From the NCBI GenBank assembly GCA_026397675.1, contig JAPLUH010000040.1, positions 1 to 20,942 on the forward strand: a stretch of DNA of 20,942 bases, given 5' to 3'. Below the pieces are notes generated by a model, which saw only the letters and a program-made list of their open reading frames with translations, did no database searches and was not told the DNA's origin. The position numbers and the translations under genes were made by a program. This DNA is from Verrucomicrobiota bacterium. GTDB lineage: Bacteria > Verrucomicrobiota > Verrucomicrobiia > Limisphaerales > UBA9464. This document shows positions 8,488 to 18,870 of this stretch, piece by piece (the first letter of the stretch is position 1; each line of letters begins with the position of its first letter).

Positions 8488-8494
8488 ATACGCA
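8469..8494. repeat. IS21 right terminal inverted repeat (IRR)
   Basis: Ends CGGAATACGCA. Read on the minus strand it starts TGCGTATTCCGA, matching the left end for 12 bases and then with one gap and a few mismatches to CGGACACC. Confidence 0.85.
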
Positions 8495-8512
8495 GGCGTC
8501 GGGTTGATCCAT
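8495..8512 (-). pseudogene. First six codons of the interrupted membrane protein gene
   Basis: On the minus strand ATG at 8512 opens MDQPDA and ends exactly at the IS boundary. The first base on the other side of the element (5577) begins codon Val of the 3' part in the same frame, so the join reads MDQPDA-VPKPPVGS. This is inferred from frame and position, not from homology. The alternative frame (SWINPTP) also stays open but would need a 5- or 8-bp duplication to join, and none is seen. Confidence 0.5.
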
Positions 8513-9100
8513 GAGCCGAGGAGTCCGAACTTCTCAATTGGAACCCACGGCCAATAGCGCCGGATCAACGAAGAGCTCAACGCTGGAACCTTGCCGTTGG
8601 ATGACGCTGTGGCGCAATTGTATTAATGATTAAAATAATTAAAAATAGATAAATCTTAATTTTGGGCCGGACGTCCGACGGCCTCCGGGGTCGGGATCGG
8701 GAGTTGGCGCTGCGGGCCCTTGGGGGTTTTCTGAAGGCTGCCGCCGACCGAAGCTCCGTTCGCCTGGCGTGTGGAAGGCTGGGACCTGCAAGCCCGTGGG
8801 TTGCCCAACCCGCTCCTCGGTCCAACCGATCGCCCACTTGGCCTGCGGCACATCCCTCGATCGACAGCTTCCGACGGGCACTGCGAGCCTGGAAGTCCAT
8901 GCGGCGATCGGGGTCAAAAAAGCCGCAGTTCCGGGGGCTTTTGGGAGCTTGGACCCGCCCCTGGGGCAACGCCGCCAGACGATCCCAACACGGGGCAAAG
9001 GCGCCGGACAGAATGGCGTCCTCCGGTGGGTGTTTTGCAGCGAAATGGCGACCTGCAAGCCATTCCGAGGATTTGCGAAAAAAAACTTAAGCCACCGCAG
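8513..9100. other. Non-coding stretch with AT-rich island
   Basis: About 590 bp without a believable gene. Positions ~8615-8667 are almost pure A/T (ATTAATGATTAAAATAATT and beyond) in a GC-rich setting. On the minus strand this island lies ~105-155 bp before the start of the interrupted gene and could hold its promoter. From 8668 to 9090 the sequence is GC-rich with overlapping open frames on both strands, whose translations are rich in Arg, Pro and Gly and show no domain. GACCTGCAAGCC occurs twice (near 8790 and 9050). This may be a decayed gene or a dispersed repeat; nothing firmer can be said. Confidence 0.4.
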
Positions 9101-9130
9101 TTGACGAACGAAACACTGTGACGCTATGTA
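9101..9130 (+). promoter_or_regulatory. Candidate promoter of nrdB-dcd-nrdA
   Basis: TTGACG (9101-9106) is a near-consensus -35. TATGTA (9125-9130), 18 bp later, is a weak -10. An A-tract (9077-9084) lies upstream and could act as an UP-like element. The -10 lies inside the first NrdR-like box, as expected for repression. The leader to the nrdB ATG would be ~190 nt. Confidence 0.4.
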
Positions 9131-9134
9131 GTGG
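9119..9134 (+). promoter_or_regulatory. NrdR-like box 1
   Basis: TGACGCTATGTAGTGG matches 10 of 16 positions of one form of the NrdR consensus (ACACTATATATAGTGT), including the TAT and TAGTG part. On its own it would be weak. Its 32-bp offset from box 2 (16-bp gap) is what tandem NrdR sites show. It overlaps the candidate -10. Confidence 0.45.
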
Positions 9135-9150
9135 TCGTCGGTGTGGCGCA

Positions 9151-9166
9151 CCACAACCTATTGTGA
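9151..9166 (+). promoter_or_regulatory. NrdR-like box 2
   Basis: CCACAACCTATTGTGA matches 12 of 16 positions of the NrdR consensus form ACACAATATATTGTGT and has the perfect palindromic arms CACAA / TTGTG. It lies 159 bp before the nrdB start. NrdR is the nucleotide-sensing repressor of ribonucleotide reductase genes in most bacteria; the nrdR gene itself is not in the window. Confidence 0.55.
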
Positions 9167-9324
9167 CTTAGGCGGGAAAAGCAAAAACTACTGTCCAGCA
9201 TAATCCAACAATCCAAGCAACCAAAACAGGTCCGATAATCTCCCGAAATTCGGTGTCCTGCTTAGGATTTGCACTCGGCGCCCGCACCAACAAACCCACC
9301 CCCTTTCCGAAGTTTAACGCCCTC

Positions 9325-10482
9325 ATGAGCATCGCTGTCCCAGAGCCTTCCACCGAATCACCCGCCCTCCCCGATTTTCTGTCCATTGAGGAGGGTGATT
9401 TCGTCATCCACCGGCTTGGGTCGAAATCCTTCCGCCTCGACAAGACCAAAGCCCGTGCCCGCTTGGCCGGCAAGCAGGTGATCAATGGCCAACGCAGCGC
9501 AGAACTGAACATCCTGCCGCTCAAGTACCATGAGGCCTACCGCATCTATAAGCAGATGAAGGCCAACCACTGGGAGCCGGACGTGATCGACATGACGCGG
9601 GACTCGCAGCAGTGGAACACGGGCGCCCTCTCGTCGAAGGAGCGCTGGATCATCGAGATGGGCGTCGGCTACTTCTCAGCCGCCGAGGGCATCGTGGGTG
9701 ACTCTGTCTTGCATGTCATCGAAGACAACCTGACCGCGGCCGAACTCAAGCATGCATCGCTGCGGCACATTGCCGAAGAGTCCATCCACATGGACTCGCT
9801 GCTGCACATCATCGGTTCGCTGAACATCGATTTGGACGAGGTCACGGCCAAGTTCACCGACATCCCGAGCGTGCAGAAGAAGAACGCCTTCATCACCCGG
9901 CAGATGCCCGAGCTGAAAATGGGTATCGACCTTACCAAGACGGCCAACAAGCAGAAGTTCGCCAAGGCGATCTTCGGCATCACGCAAGTCATGGAAGGCA
10001 CGCAGTTCTATGCGCTCTTCGCCATGATCCTCTCGCTCCACCGGCAGAACAAGATGACGGGCATCGGGCAGATGTTCCAATACACGCTGCGCGACGAATC
10101 CAATCACATCGAGCTGGGCCGCTACATACTCACGCAACTCATCGCAGAAAACCCCGACCTCTGGACGCCTGAATTCCGGGCCGAGTTGGTGGAGTTCATG
10201 CGCGAGGGCGTTGAGCTGGAGAAGGAATTCGTGCGGGACTGCTTGCCCGAAGACGGCGTGGGCATGACCCAGATCGATTTCCTCACCTACGTCGAATACA
10301 ACGCCAATCGCCGCCTCGCAGGCGTCGGGCTGCCGACCCTTTCCAACGTCAGCTCGAATCCCTTCACGTGGCTCGACGAGGTGATCTTCCTGAGGAAAGA
10401 GAAAAACTTCTTCGAGACGCGCGTCACTGAGTATCAGACCAGCGGCAGCCTCAAGAACACGGCCGAAGACGACCTCATCTAA
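9325..10482 (+). CDS. nrdB: Ribonucleotide reductase beta subunit, tyrosine-less class Ic-like
   Basis: Small (R2) subunit of class I ribonucleotide reductase, 385 aa, which generates the oxidant that starts catalysis in NrdA. All six metal ligands are present: Glu121 (SAAEGIVG), Glu152 and His155 (EESIHMD), Glu224 (QVMEGTQF), Glu258 and His261 (RDESNHIELG). The spacing between ligands is the same as in E. coli NrdB. Two residues differ from class Ia. Position 159, four after His155 where E. coli has radical Tyr122, is Leu (CTG codon at 9799). The first ligand is Glu instead of Asp84. Both features fit class Ic enzymes (Chlamydia type, Mn/Fe cofactor, no tyrosyl radical). The radical-transfer Trp (NHWEPD) and C-terminal Tyr (TEYQTSG) are kept, so the protein should be active. 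Start: ATG 9325; an upstream in-frame GTG (9253) adds doubtful sequence. The stop overlaps the dcd start by one base (TAATG). Confidence 0.95.
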   Translation: MSIAVPEPSTESPALPDFLSIEEGDFVIHRLGSKSFRLDKTKARARLAGKQVINGQRSAELNILPLKYHEAYRIYKQMKANHWEPDVIDMTRDSQQWNTGALSSKERWIIEMGVGYFSAAEGIVGDSVLHVIEDNLTAAELKHASLRHIAEESIHMDSLLHIIGSLNIDLDEVTAKFTDIPSVQKKNAFITRQMPELKMGIDLTKTANKQKFAKAIFGITQVMEGTQFYALFAMILSLHRQNKMTGIGQMFQYTLRDESNHIELGRYILTQLIAENPDLWTPEFRAELVEFMREGVELEKEFVRDCLPEDGVGMTQIDFLTYVEYNANRRLAGVGLPTLSNVSSNPFTWLDEVIFLRKEKNFFETRVTEYQTSGSLKNTAEDDLI

Positions 10483-11051
10483 TGGGAGTCCACGCCGACA
10501 GCTGGATTCGACGCATGGCTCGTGAGCATGCGATGATCGAACCGTTCGAAGAAGTCCTCATCCGTCAGACAACCGATGGGAATCCCGTGATCAGCTATGG
10601 GCTTTCGAGCTACGGCTACGACCTGCGTGTGGCCAATGAGTTCAAGGTCTTCACCAATGTCTACAATGCCGTGGTTGACCCCAAGGCGTTCGATGAGCGC
10701 TCGTTTGTCGACATGCGCGGCGACTCTTGCCTGGTGCCGCCGAATTCGTTCGCCCTGGCTCGAAGCGTTGAGTACTTCCGGATCCCCCGCGATGTGCTGA
10801 CACTTTGCGTCGGGAAAAGCACTTACGCCCGGTGCGGCATCATCGTCAATGTGACGCCCTTCGAGCCTGAGTGGGAGGGCCACGTGACACTGGAGATCTC
10901 CAATACCACGCCGCTGCCTGCCCGTATTTATGCGGGCGAGGGGTTGGCTCAGGTCCTCTTCCTTGCCGCCAACGAGCCCTGCGAAGTCAGTTACGCGGAG
11001 CGGCGCGGCAAATACCAGGCCCAACGCGGAATCACTGTTCCGCGCATCTGA
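10482..11051 (+). CDS. dcd: dCTP deaminase
   Basis: Converts dCTP to dUTP plus ammonia, feeding dTMP synthesis; acts as a cytosolic trimer. 189 aa, the usual length. The start SWIRRMAREHAMIEPF and the body (SYGLSSYGYDLRV, PPNSFALARSVEYFRIP) are very close to what I remember of Pseudomonas-type Dcd. Key residues are visible: GKSTYARCG (nucleotide/phosphate binding, residues 111-119) and the catalytic Glu138 in HVTLEISNTT, at the same number as in E. coli. The C-terminal KYQAQRGITVP is the conserved phosphate-closing tail. The sequence ...VTLE... without the bifunctional-type changes suggests a mono-functional deaminase, so a separate dUTPase is needed elsewhere. ATG 10482 overlaps the nrdB stop by one base, implying translational coupling. 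nrdA follows after 35 bp. Confidence 0.95.
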   Translation: MGVHADSWIRRMAREHAMIEPFEEVLIRQTTDGNPVISYGLSSYGYDLRVANEFKVFTNVYNAVVDPKAFDERSFVDMRGDSCLVPPNSFALARSVEYFRIPRDVLTLCVGKSTYARCGIIVNVTPFEPEWEGHVTLEISNTTPLPARIYAGEGLAQVLFLAANEPCEVSYAERRGKYQAQRGITVPRI

Positions 11052-11086
11052 TTCAAACACTGTCCAATGCCGTCGGTTCCCCTCCC

Positions 11087-13930
<2,844 letters not shown>

Positions 13931-13937
13931 TTGGTGA

Positions 13938-13978
13938 GGCGGCCGGCGGCCGAGTGATTGAACCGCCCCCCGGCCGCC
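13938..13978 (+). terminator. GC-rich inverted repeat after nrdA
   Basis: GGCGGCCGG (13938-13946) pairs perfectly with CCGGCCGCC (13970-13978) across a 23-nt loop. It lies 7 bp after the nrdA stop. No U-tract follows. It probably works together with the second hairpin just downstream. Confidence 0.4.
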
Positions 13979-13995
13979 CTCGCCTCCTCTGCTCC

Positions 13996-14014
13996 GGACG
14001 CAGTCTCTGCGTCC
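13996..14014 (+). terminator. Hairpin terminator of the nrd operon
   Basis: Perfect 8-bp stem GGACGCAG / CTGCGTCC with loop TCT, followed by AATTTC. The short T-run makes it a moderate intrinsic terminator candidate, 66 bp after nrdA. The rest of the gap to 14158 shows no gene. Confidence 0.5.
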
Positions 14015-14158
14015 AATTTCGCCCCACGGTTGTTCACGGGCATCGGTGGACTCGGAAGAGCTTGGTAACTCGTTCTCTGCCGCATCCTTGCTCCCGGAAG
14101 ATTCCGACCGGTTGGCTATCGGTTGGACAGAAAGGCGGGTTGAGTCGACAACTGGGAC

Positions 14159-16348
14159 GTGGAATTGCGCGAGTTTGCCGAGCGAATCCTCTGCGCGACG
14201 ACGCTGGAGGAAAAGCTCATCGACCCGCCGGGCGGGCGCCTCACCGACGAGCGTCCCGGGTCGGCGTGGGATTCTGGGGTCGAACCCGGTCGGCCCGTCG
14301 AATTGCGCTTCAAGCCATCGGGCGCCGACAAGGCGGGCACCGCTGGCAAGGCCGAGTTTCCCGGCCTGCATGGACTGGATACTGAGGCAGGGCGGGGCAA
14401 GGTCCTGCACTTCTTCGCCAATCACGAACTCCTGGCCACCGAATTGATGGCCTTGGCGCTCCTGCGCTTCCCCGATGCGCCCCCGGCCTTTCGTCGGGGC
14501 GTCTTGCACACCTTGCGCGAGGAGCAGGAACACGTGCGCCTGTACCTCGACCGCATGAAGGCTTGCGGCATTGCCTTCGGTGAGCTGCCCGTGAGCGGCT
14601 ATTTCTGGCGATCCGTGTCCCCGATGCGCCAGCCGATGGACTTCGTCACTGGGCTGAGCCTCACCTTCGAGCAGGCCAACCTCGATTTCGCCCGCGTCTT
14701 TTCCCGGGGGTTCGCCGAGGCGGGCGACCTCGAGACGGCCGCGCTCCTGCGCCGCATCTTGCACGACGAGATCGGGCACGTGGCCCACGGATTGAAGTGG
14801 TTTCGCCAGTGGAAGGATCCGAGCGCCAGCGATTGGGAAGCCTTCTGCGGCGCCCTGCATTTTCCGTTGTCGCCGCAACGGGCCAAAGGCGTTGAGTTCA
14901 ATGAAGAAGCCCGCCGTGCGGCCGGTCTTGAGCCGGAGTTCATCGCCCAGTTGGATCTTTTCGCCCGTTCCAAGGGGCGCACGCCGCAAGTCTTCCTCTT
15001 CAATCCGCTGGCCGAGGGATACATCGCCCGCGGGCCCGGATTCACGCCGGCCGCCCCGGCCCGTCAATTGGCCCGCGACCTGGCTCACCTGCCGCAGTTC
15101 CTGGCCCGCCGCGACGACGTGGTGGTGGTGCCTGAAGCTCCAGCCCCGGACTTTCTGGCGACCCTGAAATCGGCCGGCTTCGAGCTGCCCGAGTTCTTGG
15201 TGGCCCCGGAGGGCGTTCGACTGGGCAATGGGCACGATAACAGGCTCGGCCATGGGCTCGCCGAGTTGCTCGGCGAACGCAAAATCGGCGGTCTGCGCCC
15301 CTGGGCCTGGGCCCCGGATAGCTTGGAACGCCTGGGCTCGCTGTTCCCGCAAGTGACCGGCGATGACCGGGGCCCTGACGACTGCTTCAACCCCCGCATC
15401 GCCGCGATGTATTCCAAGGCCTGGAGTGCGCGGTTTTTGCAGGAAATCCATTCGGAACTCGTGTCGGTCTTTCCGGCGCTGTGCTCGGTCGAAACGATCG
15501 GAGTGCCAGTCACGGACTTGCCCGTGGCGCTGGAGGTCATCCGTGATTTCCGGGCCCGGGGATTCCACCGCTTGGTGGTCAAGCAAGCCCTCGGATTGGC
15601 CGGGGCCAATGCCATCCGGCTTTGGGAGCCTCAACTCCTCGACACCCAGCGCCGCTGGATGGCCGAATCTCTGGAGGCCGGTCAGACCCTGGTGGTGGAG
15701 CCGTGGCTGGAACGCCTGGCCGATTTTTCGGTGCAATTCGAACGGACGGACGGCGGACTTCGGCGCATCGGCTTCACCGACCTCTTCAACGACCATCGCG
15801 GACAGTTCCTGGCCAATGGGGCGAGCCCGGGCTTCGAGCGACGTCCGCCGGCGCGGGTGGTGCGGGCCTTCAAGTCCTGGCCGGATGCGCCTGGAATCCT
15901 GCGGCGCGTGTACGAAGTTGTCGCCTCGGCGCTCGAAACGCGGTTGGCCGCAGTCGGTTTCCGTGGACCTATCGGCATCGATGCGCTGGTGTGCCAAACA
16001 CCCGAAGGCCCCCGGCTCAAGCCCGTGGTGGAGATTAACCCGCGCTACACCATGGGCCGCCTGACCCTCGAGCTCATGCGGGTCGTGGCTCCGGGCAGCC
16101 ATGGCCTGTTCCGGCTCGTGAATCGCTCCCAGCTCAAGGCCGCCGGATTCGCCAGCTTCGCCGAATACGCCCAAGATGCGGTGCGCCGGCACCCCCTTCA
16201 TCTGGCCGGATCGCCACAACCGCGCCTCCGCGAAGGCACGGTGTGCCTCAACGACCCCTCCCGGGTTCAAGTTTGCCTGGCCCTGTTCGAGGTGAATCGC
16301 GAGACCTTGGATCCGTTGGCCCCTGTTTCCGTCGGTGCACGGATTTGA
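14159..16348 (+). CDS. DUF455 ferritin-like domain fused to ATP-grasp domain
   Basis: Cytosolic 729-aa protein of unknown function made of two enzymatic modules. Residues ~80-220 resemble DUF455 (MiaE-like ferritin fold). Candidate di-metal ligands come as two half-sites: Glu90 or Glu95 (NHELLATELM) with Glu121-Glu124-His125 (REEQEHVRLY), then Glu171 (TFEQANLD) with Glu204-His207 (HDEIGHVAHG). Residues ~410-650 resemble an ATP-grasp ligase: a likely nucleotide-binding lysine (LVVKQALGLAGAN, Lys475), EPWLER (Glu514), GPIGIDALV (Asp608) and the Mg-binding VVEINPRYTMG (Glu625, Asn627). The GTG start is the first possible start after an in-frame stop at 14141-14143. No signal peptide or membrane segment. 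It follows nrdA by 228 bp with hairpins between, so it is likely a separate unit. The substrate joined by the ATP-grasp and the role of the metal site are unknown. Confidence 0.78.
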   Translation: MELREFAERILCATTLEEKLIDPPGGRLTDERPGSAWDSGVEPGRPVELRFKPSGADKAGTAGKAEFPGLHGLDTEAGRGKVLHFFANHELLATELMALALLRFPDAPPAFRRGVLHTLREEQEHVRLYLDRMKACGIAFGELPVSGYFWRSVSPMRQPMDFVTGLSLTFEQANLDFARVFSRGFAEAGDLETAALLRRILHDEIGHVAHGLKWFRQWKDPSASDWEAFCGALHFPLSPQRAKGVEFNEEARRAAGLEPEFIAQLDLFARSKGRTPQVFLFNPLAEGYIARGPGFTPAAPARQLARDLAHLPQFLARRDDVVVVPEAPAPDFLATLKSAGFELPEFLVAPEGVRLGNGHDNRLGHGLAELLGERKIGGLRPWAWAPDSLERLGSLFPQVTGDDRGPDDCFNPRIAAMYSKAWSARFLQEIHSELVSVFPALCSVETIGVPVTDLPVALEVIRDFRARGFHRLVVKQALGLAGANAIRLWEPQLLDTQRRWMAESLEAGQTLVVEPWLERLADFSVQFERTDGGLRRIGFTDLFNDHRGQFLANGASPGFERRPPARVVRAFKSWPDAPGILRRVYEVVASALETRLAAVGFRGPIGIDALVCQTPEGPRLKPVVEINPRYTMGRLTLELMRVVAPGSHGLFRLVNRSQLKAAGFASFAEYAQDAVRRHPLHLAGSPQPRLREGTVCLNDPSRVQVCLALFEVNRETLDPLAPVSVGARI

Positions 16349-16364
16349 TACGTACCCGTATCAA
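16345..16364 (+). terminator. Small hairpin spanning the stop codon of the fusion gene
   Basis: TTGATACG-TACC-CGTATCAA is a perfect 8-bp stem with a 4-nt loop; the stop TGA lies in the left arm. TTTGGTTTG follows, a weak T-rich tail. The stem is AT-rich and short, so it may be a weak terminator or a protein-binding palindrome. Confidence 0.35.
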
Positions 16365-16427
16365 TTTGGTTTGCCAGCTCGGGGTGGGACCGCCACGTTC
16401 TGCCTTGTTCGGAAACGCCTCTCCGTC

Positions 16428-18800
16428 ATGAACGCTTTCTCAGTTGCTGCCTTGTTTTCCGGTGTTGTCGCCCTGTCCCTGCAATTGTCGGCCGCCGATG
16501 GCTGGCTTACCTGGCGTGGCCCCTTGGGCACTTCGGTGTCTACCGAGAAAGGATTGCCGCAGAAGCTCGATGCCAAGGCTCCGCTCTGGAGCGTGGACTT
16601 TCCGGGCCAAAGCACGCCGGTGATCTCGGGCGGCCGCCTGTACATCAATGGCTACCAGGGCGATGGCCAAGACCTCCAAGAGTTCACGGCCTGCTTCGAC
16701 GCTGAGACCGGTAAGGAACTGTGGCGTCACGGCGAGAGCGACTTCCTGAGCGACACGATTTACCTGCGCTACGCGACCTCGTCGCCGACGGTGGATCCCG
16801 AGACCGGCAATATCTACGCCCAGCACACGCAGGGCCTGCTCATGGCCTTTTCGCCTGAGGGCAAATTGCTGTGGAAGCACTCCATGATGGAGGAGTTCGG
16901 CCGGCTTACCTTCCCGAATTCTCGCACGGCCACCCCGGTCATCGACCATGAACTGGTGATCGTGCGCGGCATCACCAGCGCCTGGGGCGCCCACGGTGCC
17001 GCCGGCGACCGTTTCTACGCCTTCGACAAGAAGACCGGGGAACTGGTCTGGTCGAGCGCGCCCGGTGACCGCCCGCAAGACAACACCTTCTCCCAGCCTT
17101 GGCTCGACCTCTGGGGTGGTAAGCGCGTGCTCTACAGCGCCGGCGGCGACAGTTCCATTTTGGCCATCAACGCCCGGACCGGCGAGCCGCTCTGGCGATT
17201 CCCCTTCGCCAAGGCCGGTGCCAAGGGCGGCATCAATGCCGCGCTGGTGCGCTGGAAAGACAACCTCGTGGCCTTGCACGAATCCGAGAACCTCGATTCG
17301 TCGGAAATCGGCCGCATGGCCCTCTTCCGCATCCCGACTCCCGCGGAGGTTCAGCCCACCAACGCCACCACGCCGCACGTCTTCGGACCCAAAGTGTTCG
17401 AGCAATGGCGCAACAGCGTCGGCTCGCTGGCCAGCTCGCCGGTCGTGGTGGGCGACACGCTCTATGAGATCACCGGCACGGGCGACCTGGCTGCCGTCGA
17501 GGCCGCCACCGGCAAGGTGCTGTGGAAGAAGAAGGTCGGCATCGAACAGCGCCAAAGCACGCCCTTCTACGCCGATGGCCTGCTGTACGTGGGCATGTAC
17601 GTCACCCTGAAAGACGCCACCGCGGCCACCTCGTCCGACGCCGACAGTGTCGCCAATGGCGATTTGCTCGTGTTGCGACCCGGAGCCGACGGTGCCGAGG
17701 AAGTGAGCCGCACTCAGGTCACTGGCCGCGTCTTCGGCTCGCCCGTGGGCTACAACGGCAAGGTGTACCTGCAAACGGACAAGAAGCTCTACGCCTTCGG
17801 CCAGAAGGGTCGCAACGCCGGCCTGACGGCGAACCCCGCCCCGGTCGCCTGGCCCAAGCCCGGACCGGCAGCCCAATTGCAGGCCATTCCCTACGAGGTG
17901 CTGCTGCGCCCCGGCCAGACCCAGTCGTTCCGCGTGCGCGTGCTCGATGCCAACGGCTTCACCGTGGCCGAGAGCGTTGATCCGAAGTCTCTCAAGTGGG
18001 AGCCGTTCATCCCGCCCACCGCGCTCGTCAAGGCCACCCTCAAAGGATCCTTCAACGCGGCGGGCCAATTGGTCGCCGAACTGGCCCCGGCCGGTAGCGC
18101 TGGCCAGTTCAAGGCCACTCTGCAAGGTCCCGACGGCAAGGTGATCTCGGGCTTTATCAAGGGCCGCGTGCTGCCTGGGTTGCCGCTGGTGCAGAACTTC
18201 CAGACCTTCGCCCTGACCAACATCACCACCAACACGGTGGAGTCGCCCACGCCCTTCGCGTATCCGCCACTGCCGTGGAACTCCGCCCGTTTCCGCTTCG
18301 AAGTGCGCGGCAAAGATGCGGCCGGCGGCACCAATCAGGCCCTCGTTAAAACCATCGAAAACAAGCTCTTCCAGCGCGGCCAGGTCTTCTTCGGCTTCCC
18401 TGACATGAAGAACTACACGGTCGAGGCCGAGGTCTTGAGCGAAGGCAACAAGCGCAAGATGTCTGAAGTGGGCGTCATCAATCAGCGCTATGCCATCATC
18501 CTGAAAGGCAATTCCCAACAGTTGGAGGTCAACTCCAACCAGGAGCGCATTAAGGTGGCCGTGCCCTTCAAGTGGGCCCCGGAAACGTGGTACCACCTCA
18601 AGACCCGCGTTGACGTGGCTGCCGACGGCTCCGGCATCGTGCGCGGCAAGGCCTGGAAGAAGGGCGACCCAGAGCCCGAGACCTGGACCATCGAAGTGCC
18701 CCACAAAAAGGCCCATGCCAATGGTTCTCCGGGCCTTTACGGATTCTCGCCCCAAGAGATGCGCGTGGCCGTCGACAACATCCGCGTCACCGCTAACTGA
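16428..18800 (+). CDS. Secreted PQQ-like beta-propeller protein with C-terminal LamG-like domain
   Basis: Exported protein of 790 aa. N-terminal signal peptide (MNAFSVAALFSGVVALSLQL, cleavage near SAADG). Residues ~25-460 are PQQ-like (BamB/alcohol-dehydrogenase-type) propeller blades, shown by repeated blade motifs: CFDAETGKELWRHG, LLMAFSPEGKLLWKH, YAFDKKTGELVWSS, LAINARTGEPLWRF and AVEAATGKVLWKKK. A middle beta region follows. The last ~180 residues (YTVEAEVLSE ... NSNQERIKVAVPFKWAPETW) look like a concanavalin/LamG or DUF1080-type fold used for glycan binding or cleavage; this is a guess from pattern. No CXXCH and no clear quinoprotein active-site residues, so enzymatic activity is doubtful. 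Start: ATG 16428 puts the signal peptide first. A second propeller gene follows after 70 bp, probably in one transcript. Confidence 0.8.
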   Translation: MNAFSVAALFSGVVALSLQLSAADGWLTWRGPLGTSVSTEKGLPQKLDAKAPLWSVDFPGQSTPVISGGRLYINGYQGDGQDLQEFTACFDAETGKELWRHGESDFLSDTIYLRYATSSPTVDPETGNIYAQHTQGLLMAFSPEGKLLWKHSMMEEFGRLTFPNSRTATPVIDHELVIVRGITSAWGAHGAAGDRFYAFDKKTGELVWSSAPGDRPQDNTFSQPWLDLWGGKRVLYSAGGDSSILAINARTGEPLWRFPFAKAGAKGGINAALVRWKDNLVALHESENLDSSEIGRMALFRIPTPAEVQPTNATTPHVFGPKVFEQWRNSVGSLASSPVVVGDTLYEITGTGDLAAVEAATGKVLWKKKVGIEQRQSTPFYADGLLYVGMYVTLKDATAATSSDADSVANGDLLVLRPGADGAEEVSRTQVTGRVFGSPVGYNGKVYLQTDKKLYAFGQKGRNAGLTANPAPVAWPKPGPAAQLQAIPYEVLLRPGQTQSFRVRVLDANGFTVAESVDPKSLKWEPFIPPTALVKATLKGSFNAAGQLVAELAPAGSAGQFKATLQGPDGKVISGFIKGRVLPGLPLVQNFQTFALTNITTNTVESPTPFAYPPLPWNSARFRFEVRGKDAAGGTNQALVKTIENKLFQRGQVFFGFPDMKNYTVEAEVLSEGNKRKMSEVGVINQRYAIILKGNSQQLEVNSNQERIKVAVPFKWAPETWYHLKTRVDVAADGSGIVRGKAWKKGDPEPETWTIEVPHKKAHANGSPGLYGFSPQEMRVAVDNIRVTAN

Positions 18801-18870
18801 GCGACCCTTGCTCAACCTTCTCCGACACTCTTTGCCTGACTGAACGAAATTCCGTTTCATTTCCTCATCC

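Larger units (their letters stand above)
5578..8494 (+). mobile_element. IS21-family insertion sequence, complete (2917 bp)
   Basis: A full IS21-type element: terminal inverted repeats with TG/CA ends, multiple internal terminal repeats, and the two-gene istA-istB module with all catalytic motifs intact. It has inserted opposite in orientation to the membrane-protein gene it splits. No target-site duplication is visible: the flank before is GGGAC and the flank after is GGCGT. IS21 elements usually make 4-8 bp duplications, so it was either lost or never made. With both genes intact the element could still be mobile. The specific IS name is not recognised. Confidence 0.92.

Noticed and set aside
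5570..8502. Target-site duplication of the IS
   Set aside because: Left and right flanks (GGGAC versus GGCGT) do not match at 4, 5 or 8 bp, even allowing one base shift of the ends.
8175..8557. Short open frames after istB
   Set aside because: They run through the IS terminal repeats and have no protein-like composition or start signal.
8639..9154. Minus- and plus-strand frames of 110-171 codons
   Set aside because: Several overlapping frames of equal length on both strands, none with a domain or a consistent start; probably high-GC chance frames.
9167..9324. Riboswitch in the nrdB leader
   Set aside because: Only tiny inverted repeats (CCGAA-A-TTCGG, TCCT-GCTT-AGGA) are present; no cobalamin or other known riboswitch motif, and class I reductases do not need B12.
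10871..11086. N-terminal extension of NrdA by 72 residues
   Set aside because: It overlaps dcd in another frame and has no domain; the ATP-cone begins shortly after ATG 11087.
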